Made by a program: the position numbers and the translations under genes. The notes beneath the pieces were generated by a model. The model had not been told where the DNA came from. It searched no databases and saw nothing but the letters and a program-made list of their open reading frames with translations. Of a stretch of DNA of 64,000 nt, positions 60,329 through 64,000 are shown one piece after another. How positions within the stretch are numbered: the stretch's first letter is position 1; the number at the start of each line of letters is the position of its first letter. Origin of the DNA: Dyella_B sp035503745 (lineage in GTDB: Bacteria; Pseudomonadota; Gammaproteobacteria; Xanthomonadales; Rhodanobacteraceae); contig NZ_DATJTC010000036.1 in the NCBI RefSeq assembly GCF_035503745.1, forward strand, positions 124,001 to 188,000, written 5' to 3'.

Positions 60329-61405
60329 CTAGCCTGGGTCTTCGCCGCGCAGGCGCACGTCGCCCGGCAACATGTCGCTGCGTTCCTCGCGCGCCTGTTT
60401 CTGTGCTTCGAAGAAACGCTGCACCTGCTGGCACACCGCCAGCGTGTTCTCGCGCGCGATGGCCGAGACGAGAAACCACGGCTGCGTCCAACCCAGGCGC
60501 TTGACGATGTCTTGGGCAACCGACTGGCGCGCGTCTTCGGGAAGTACGTCGGCCTTGTTCAGCACCAGCCAGCGCGGACGACCGAGCAATTGGGGATCGA
60601 ACTTCTCCAGCTCGTGCTCGATGGCATGCACCTGCTCGACCACATCGGAGCCATCGATCGGCGCGATGTCCACCAAATGCAGCAGCAACCGCGTGCGCGC
60701 CAGATGGCGCAGAAACTGGATCCCCAGGCCGGCGCCTTCCGCGGCGCCTTCGATCAGGCCTGGAATGTCGGCGATCACAAAGCTCTGGTCGCTGCCCAGG
60801 CTGACCACGCCCAGGTTCGGATGCAGGGTGGTGAAGGGATAGTCGGCCACGCGCGGCGTCGCGGCGGAAACGGCGCGGATGAAGGTGGACTTGCCCGCGT
60901 TAGGGAAGCCGAGCAGGCCCACATCGGCCAGCAGCTTCAGTTCCAGCTTCAGTTCGCGCACTTCGCCGGGGGTGCCCGGCGTGGACTTGCGCGGCGCGCG
61001 GTTGACCGAACTCTTGAAGTGGATATTGCCCAGCCCGCCCTTGCCGCCCTGTGCCACCAGCAGGCGCTGGCCGTTGGCGGTGAGATCACCGATGGCCTCG
61101 TCGGTATCGACGTTGGTAACCACCGTGCCGACGGGCACACGGATGACGGTGTCTTCGCCACCCTTGCCGTACATGTCACTACCCATGCCGTTCTGGCCGC
61201 GCTGAGCCTTGAAGCTGCGCTGGTGGCGGAAATCGATCAGGGTGTTCAGACCCTCGTCGGCGACCAGCCATACCGAGCCGCCGGTGCCGCCATCGCCGCC
61301 GTCGGGGCCGCCGAACGGAATGAATTTTTCGCGACGGAAACTGATGCAGCCGTTGCCGCCATCCCCGGCGTGGACTTTGATGATCGCTTCGTCGACGAAT
61401 TTCAT
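60329..61405 (-). CDS. obgE: Obg/CgtA GTPase
   Basis: The 358-residue ribosome-associated GTPase has the glycine-rich Obg fold (MKFVDEAIIKVHAGDGGNGC, FGGPDGGDGGTGG). The GTPase domain follows with G1 GFPNAGKSTFI near residue 167, switch region PFTTLHPNLG, G3 DIPGLIEGA near 214 and G4 LNKAD near 285. It acts in 50S assembly and stress control. It follows rpmA and rplU on the same strand, the standard order. Confidence 0.97.
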   Translation of the reverse strand: MKFVDEAIIKVHAGDGGNGCISFRREKFIPFGGPDGGDGGTGGSVWLVADEGLNTLIDFRHQRSFKAQRGQNGMGSDMYGKGGEDTVIRVPVGTVVTNVDTDEAIGDLTANGQRLLVAQGGKGGLGNIHFKSSVNRAPRKSTPGTPGEVRELKLELKLLADVGLLGFPNAGKSTFIRAVSAATPRVADYPFTTLHPNLGVVSLGSDQSFVIADIPGLIEGAAEGAGLGIQFLRHLARTRLLLHLVDIAPIDGSDVVEQVHAIEHELEKFDPQLLGRPRWLVLNKADVLPEDARQSVAQDIVKRLGWTQPWFLVSAIARENTLAVCQQVQRFFEAQKQAREERSDMLPGDVRLRGEDPG

Positions 61406-61731
61406 GGGTGTGGAACCGTATTGGTGGGATCGTGACGGCAGTGCGATCTTGCCACACCGCCTCCATCGTCATGCCGGCGCAGGCCCCATCCAGCGTAAGC
61501 AGGTGTTCGAAGGACGCTGAATCTTGCTGGACCTAGCGTGCTTGCACCAAGCATGAAAACTGGATTCGGGCCTTCGCCCGGGCGCCTTTCAACAGCGCAG
61601 TTGGCCTGTGTCGAACGTGGCAGGTGCCGCATAACTACCAGGCAGGAAGTACGCCGCCGCACACGATCCGGATGTCAAATAAAGCAAAAGCCCCGCCTGG
61701 GCGGGGCCTTTGTGGCAACGCGAGGGCTGGA
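61406..61731. terminator. rpmA-obgE gap with intrinsic terminator
   Basis: No gene is supported. For the minus strand, GCCCCGCC/GGCGGGGC (61690-61707) is followed by TTTTGCTTT, a terminator just after rpmA that would limit read-through from rplU-rpmA into obgE. The remainder holds short palindromic scraps (CATGCCGGCGCAGG). Confidence 0.75.
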
Positions 61732-61989
61732 TCAGCCCTTGACGACGTTGACGTACTTGCGGCTGTTCTCGCCGCGGGTCTTGAACTCGACCGTGCCATC
61801 GACCAGCGCGAAGAGCGTGTGGTCACGACCCAGGCCCACGCCGGTACCGGGATGGAACTTGGTGCCGCGCTGACGCACGATGATGTTGCCGGCTTCGATG
61901 GCCTGGCCACCGTACACCTTCACACCGAGGTACTTGGGGTTCGAATCGCGACCGTTGCGGGATGAACCTACGCCTTTTTTATGTGCCAT
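61732..61989 (-). CDS. rpmA: 50S ribosomal protein L27
   Basis: The 85-residue protein starts MAHKKGVGSSRNGRDSNPK and contains GGQAIEAGNIIVRQRGTKFHPG, fully typical of L27. It is located between rplU and the obgE terminator. The N-terminus reaches towards the peptidyl transferase centre. There is no N-terminal cleavage extension of the Firmicutes kind. Confidence 0.98.
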   Translation of the reverse strand: MAHKKGVGSSRNGRDSNPKYLGVKVYGGQAIEAGNIIVRQRGTKFHPGTGVGLGRDHTLFALVDGTVEFKTRGENSRKYVNVVKG

Positions 61990-62009
61990 GACTGTCTACT
62001 CCGGCTATA

Positions 62010-62324
62010 TCAGGCGTTGATGCCCGTGATCTCGACTTCGGTGAAATGCTGACGATGTCCCTGCTGCTTCTTGTGGTGCTTGCGGCGGCGGAACTTGATG
62101 ATGCGGACCTTGTCGGCGCGGCCATGCTTGCGCACGGTGGCGCTTACGGTGGCGCCGGCGACGATCGGGGCGCCAACGGTGATGGTTTCGCCCGAGCCGA
62201 CCAGCAACACCTGGTCGAACTTCACGCTGGCGCCTTCTTCGGCGTTCAGCAGCTCCACGCGCAGGACGTCGCCCTGCTGAACGCGGTACTGCTTGCCGCC
62301 GGTCTTGATGACTGCATAACTCAT
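62010..62324 (-). CDS. rplU: 50S ribosomal protein L21
   Basis: The 104-residue protein starts MSYAVIKTGGKQYRVQQGD and has the C-terminal RNA-binding block KFRRRKHHKKQQGHRQ, matching L21. It is 20 bp upstream of rpmA and cotranscribed with it. Confidence 0.98.
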   Translation of the reverse strand: MSYAVIKTGGKQYRVQQGDVLRVELLNAEEGASVKFDQVLLVGSGETITVGAPIVAGATVSATVRKHGRADKVRIIKFRRRKHHKKQQGHRQHFTEVEITGINA

Positions 62325-62441
62325 GGGAATGGCCCTTCTGTCGTTATTCTCTTGGGTTCGCCGCGAACGATTCGGACGCAGCGAACTGAGGATTATAGCG
62401 ACCGGGCCGCCGACGGGTCAACCTGTGGCCCGCCGGCGCAC

Positions 62442-62966
62442 TCAGGGCTGGCTCGCGCCCCCGGCGGTACCTGCCGGGGCCGGGCTGTCGGACCCGGCCG
62501 CCCCCGGGCAGCGGCCCTGGGCGTCCAGCTTGCCGTCCTTCTGCAGCTGCGAAAACATGTCCGACGTACGCTGGCGGCCCCACTGCTGGCCGCTTTGCGC
62601 CGCCTCGGCCATGGTCGCGGGCATCTGCGCCACCAGCTTCTGGCCCAGCGGCGAGCGGTAGAACTTGATCAACCCAGTCACCTCCTCGGCGCTGAAGTGA
62701 TGCTGGTAGGCGGGAATCATCGCCTTGATCAGCTCTTCCTGACCGTTTTTGTCGATGTAGGTCTGCCAGTAGCTGGCCGGCACGCAGGGCAGCTGCTGGC
62801 TCATCATCGCGGCCATCTGGTTGTTCATGACGGCGAACTGGCCGGGCACGTCCATCACCTGCATCAGCTCCCGCACCTGCGCCTCGGTAGGCTGGACCGC
62901 GAGAGCCGGCCCGGTCGCCAGCGCCATGCACGCACCCGCGCCCATCAACCACTTGCCAACTGTCAT
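62442..62966 (-). CDS. Secreted DUF2059 protein
   Basis: The 174-residue protein has a signal peptide (MTVGKWLMGAGACMALATGPALA). The DUF2059 core is present: FSAEEVTGLIKFYRSPLGQKLV near residue 92, preceded by the helical segment VRELMQVMD. Its tail is Ala/Gly/Pro-rich. The function of the domain is unknown and the protein is periplasmic. ATG 62966 is chosen over a longer frame to 63026 because it starts the signal peptide. Confidence 0.87.
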   Translation of the reverse strand: MTVGKWLMGAGACMALATGPALAVQPTEAQVRELMQVMDVPGQFAVMNNQMAAMMSQQLPCVPASYWQTYIDKNGQEELIKAMIPAYQHHFSAEEVTGLIKFYRSPLGQKLVAQMPATMAEAAQSGQQWGRQRTSDMFSQLQKDGKLDAQGRCPGAAGSDSPAPAGTAGGASQP

Positions 62967-63183
62967 ATCGAACCCTCCGGCTTCACGGAAATCGGGGAAC
63001 AGCGGGCGAGCATAGTGAGCCTGCATGCCGCTGCCTAGGGCCTGCCTACCCTATGGGCATGGCCCGCCCACGGTCAGGTAACGCGCCTGCTGCCACCACG
63101 TTGTCAGCAGCTTTTCACGCGCCGCGCGCGGCCCTGCGGCGCCGGCTTGCTATAGTGCCCAATTACCCAACCATTCTCGCGTC

Positions 63184-64000
63184 ATGGACACCATCCGCAT
63201 CCGGGGCGCCCGCACGCACAACCTCAAGAACATCGACCTGGACCTGCCGCGCGATCGACTGATCGTGATCACGGGCCTGTCGGGTTCGGGCAAGTCGTCG
63301 CTGGCATTCGACACCATCTACGCCGAAGGGCAGCGCCGTTATGTGGAATCGCTGTCCGCCTACGCGCGGCAATTTCTCTCGATGATGGAGAAACCCGACG
63401 TTGATCACATCGAAGGCCTGTCGCCGGCCATCTCGATCGAGCAGAAATCCACCTCGCACAATCCACGCTCCACCGTGGGCACGATCACCGAGGTTTACGA
63501 CTACCTGCGCCTGCTCTACGCACGCGTGGGCACGCCGCGCTGCCCCGACCACGGCATTGCGCTGGAAGCGCAAACGGTCAGCCAGATGGTCGATACCACG
63601 CTGGCACTCGATCCGGAAAAGCGCTTCATGCTGCTGGCGCCGGTGATCCGCGAACGCAAGGGCGAGCATGTGCAGGTGTTCGAGCAATTGCGCGCGCAAG
63701 GCTTCGTGCGCGCGCGCGTCGATGGCACGGTGCACGACCTCGATGCCGTGCCGCCGCTGACCTTGCGCCAAAAGCACACCATCGAAGCGGTGATCGACCG
63801 CTTCCGCCCACGCCAGGACATCAAGCAGCGCCTGGCCGAATCGTTCGAGACCGCGCTGCGCCTGGGCGACGGCCTGGCGATCGTGGTGGACATGGACGAT
63901 TCCAAGGCCAGCGAGCAGCTTTACTCCTCGCGCTACTCCTGCCCGGTGTGCGATTACTCGCTGCCGGAACTGGAACCGCGCCTGTTCTCGTTCAACTCGC
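63184..64000 (+). CDS. uvrA: Excinuclease ABC subunit A (partial at window edge)
   Basis: The first 272 codons of UvrA, the damage-recognition ATPase of nucleotide excision repair, are present. Walker A TGLSGSGKSSLAFDTIYAEG lies near residue 31 with RRYVESLSAYARQFL after it. The insertion region EKPDVDHIEGLSPAISIEQK and the start of the first zinc motif (CPVCDYSLPELEPR) are also visible. It is complete at the 5' end and cut by the window edge. No SOS-box of known Xanthomonas type was recognised upstream. Confidence 0.97.
   Translation, partial: MDTIRIRGARTHNLKNIDLDLPRDRLIVITGLSGSGKSSLAFDTIYAEGQRRYVESLSAYARQFLSMMEKPDVDHIEGLSPAISIEQKSTSHNPRSTVGTITEVYDYLRLLYARVGTPRCPDHGIALEAQTVSQMVDTTLALDPEKRFMLLAPVIRERKGEHVQVFEQLRAQGFVRARVDGTVHDLDAVPPLTLRQKHTIEAVIDRFRPRQDIKQRLAESFETALRLGDGLAIVVDMDDSKASEQLYSSRYSCPVCDYSLPELEPRLFSFNS

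Overview
The window comes from a high-GC gammaproteobacterium, most likely Xanthomonadales/Lysobacterales and probably Rhodanobacteraceae (Dyella/Luteibacter/Rhodanobacter type). This is inferred from the gene order murJ-ribF-ileS-lspA beside a divergent rpsT, from rplU-rpmA-obgE, from a kynurenine monooxygenase gene, from the PHB genes phaR-phbB, and from a MetX-type acyltransferase of the kind found in Xanthomonadales. No 16S rRNA gene or other species marker is present.

Left core, 1-22.26 kb. The start of sdhC and a small SdhAF4-like succinate dehydrogenase assembly factor are divergent from ygfZ. A SleB-type hydrolase and two glycine-zipper lipoproteins follow, then a TatD-family hydrolase. 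A MarR-regulated tripartite EmrAB-OprM-type efflux operon comes next, then phaR-phbB, kmo, a DUF3293 gene, and the cytochrome c maturation operon ccmABCDEFGHI running into a metX-like serine/homoserine acyltransferase. The ccm operon is split between ccmD and ccmE by a 292-bp nested palindromic repeat, and a related unit lies upstream of ileS. The arm ends with a small ABM-like protein, a cysteine-dioxygenase-type cupin and tRNA-Leu(CAA).

Accessory island, about 22.3-43.3 kb. A C-terminal fragment of a tyrosine recombinase lies just after the tRNA. From 22.8 to 29.7 kb there is an array of single, unrelated small genes, nearly all on the minus strand. Most are secreted or membrane proteins, and each is separated from the next by one copy of a short directional palindrome. 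A complete operon follows at 30.4-35.6 kb, with an IS-like end on each side: TonB receptor, Tat-exported flavin amine oxidase, cytochrome c and periplasmic RidA. It looks like a periplasmic amine-oxidation pathway. Beyond it are a CdtB-like nuclease, a trypsin-like protease, IS3 remnants, two tandem secreted proteins each built of six two-cysteine repeats, and a collapsed HlyD/histidine-kinase remnant.

Right core, 43.3-64 kb. A membrane GGDEF protein faces a pgaABCD-type exopolysaccharide operon that has a perfect CRP/Clp-type box upstream. Then come lspA, ileS, ribF, murJ, rpsT, cutC, a Tat-exported glycosylasparaginase, obgE, rpmA, rplU, a DUF2059 gene and the start of uvrA. GC-rich interspersed repeats occupy several gaps here.
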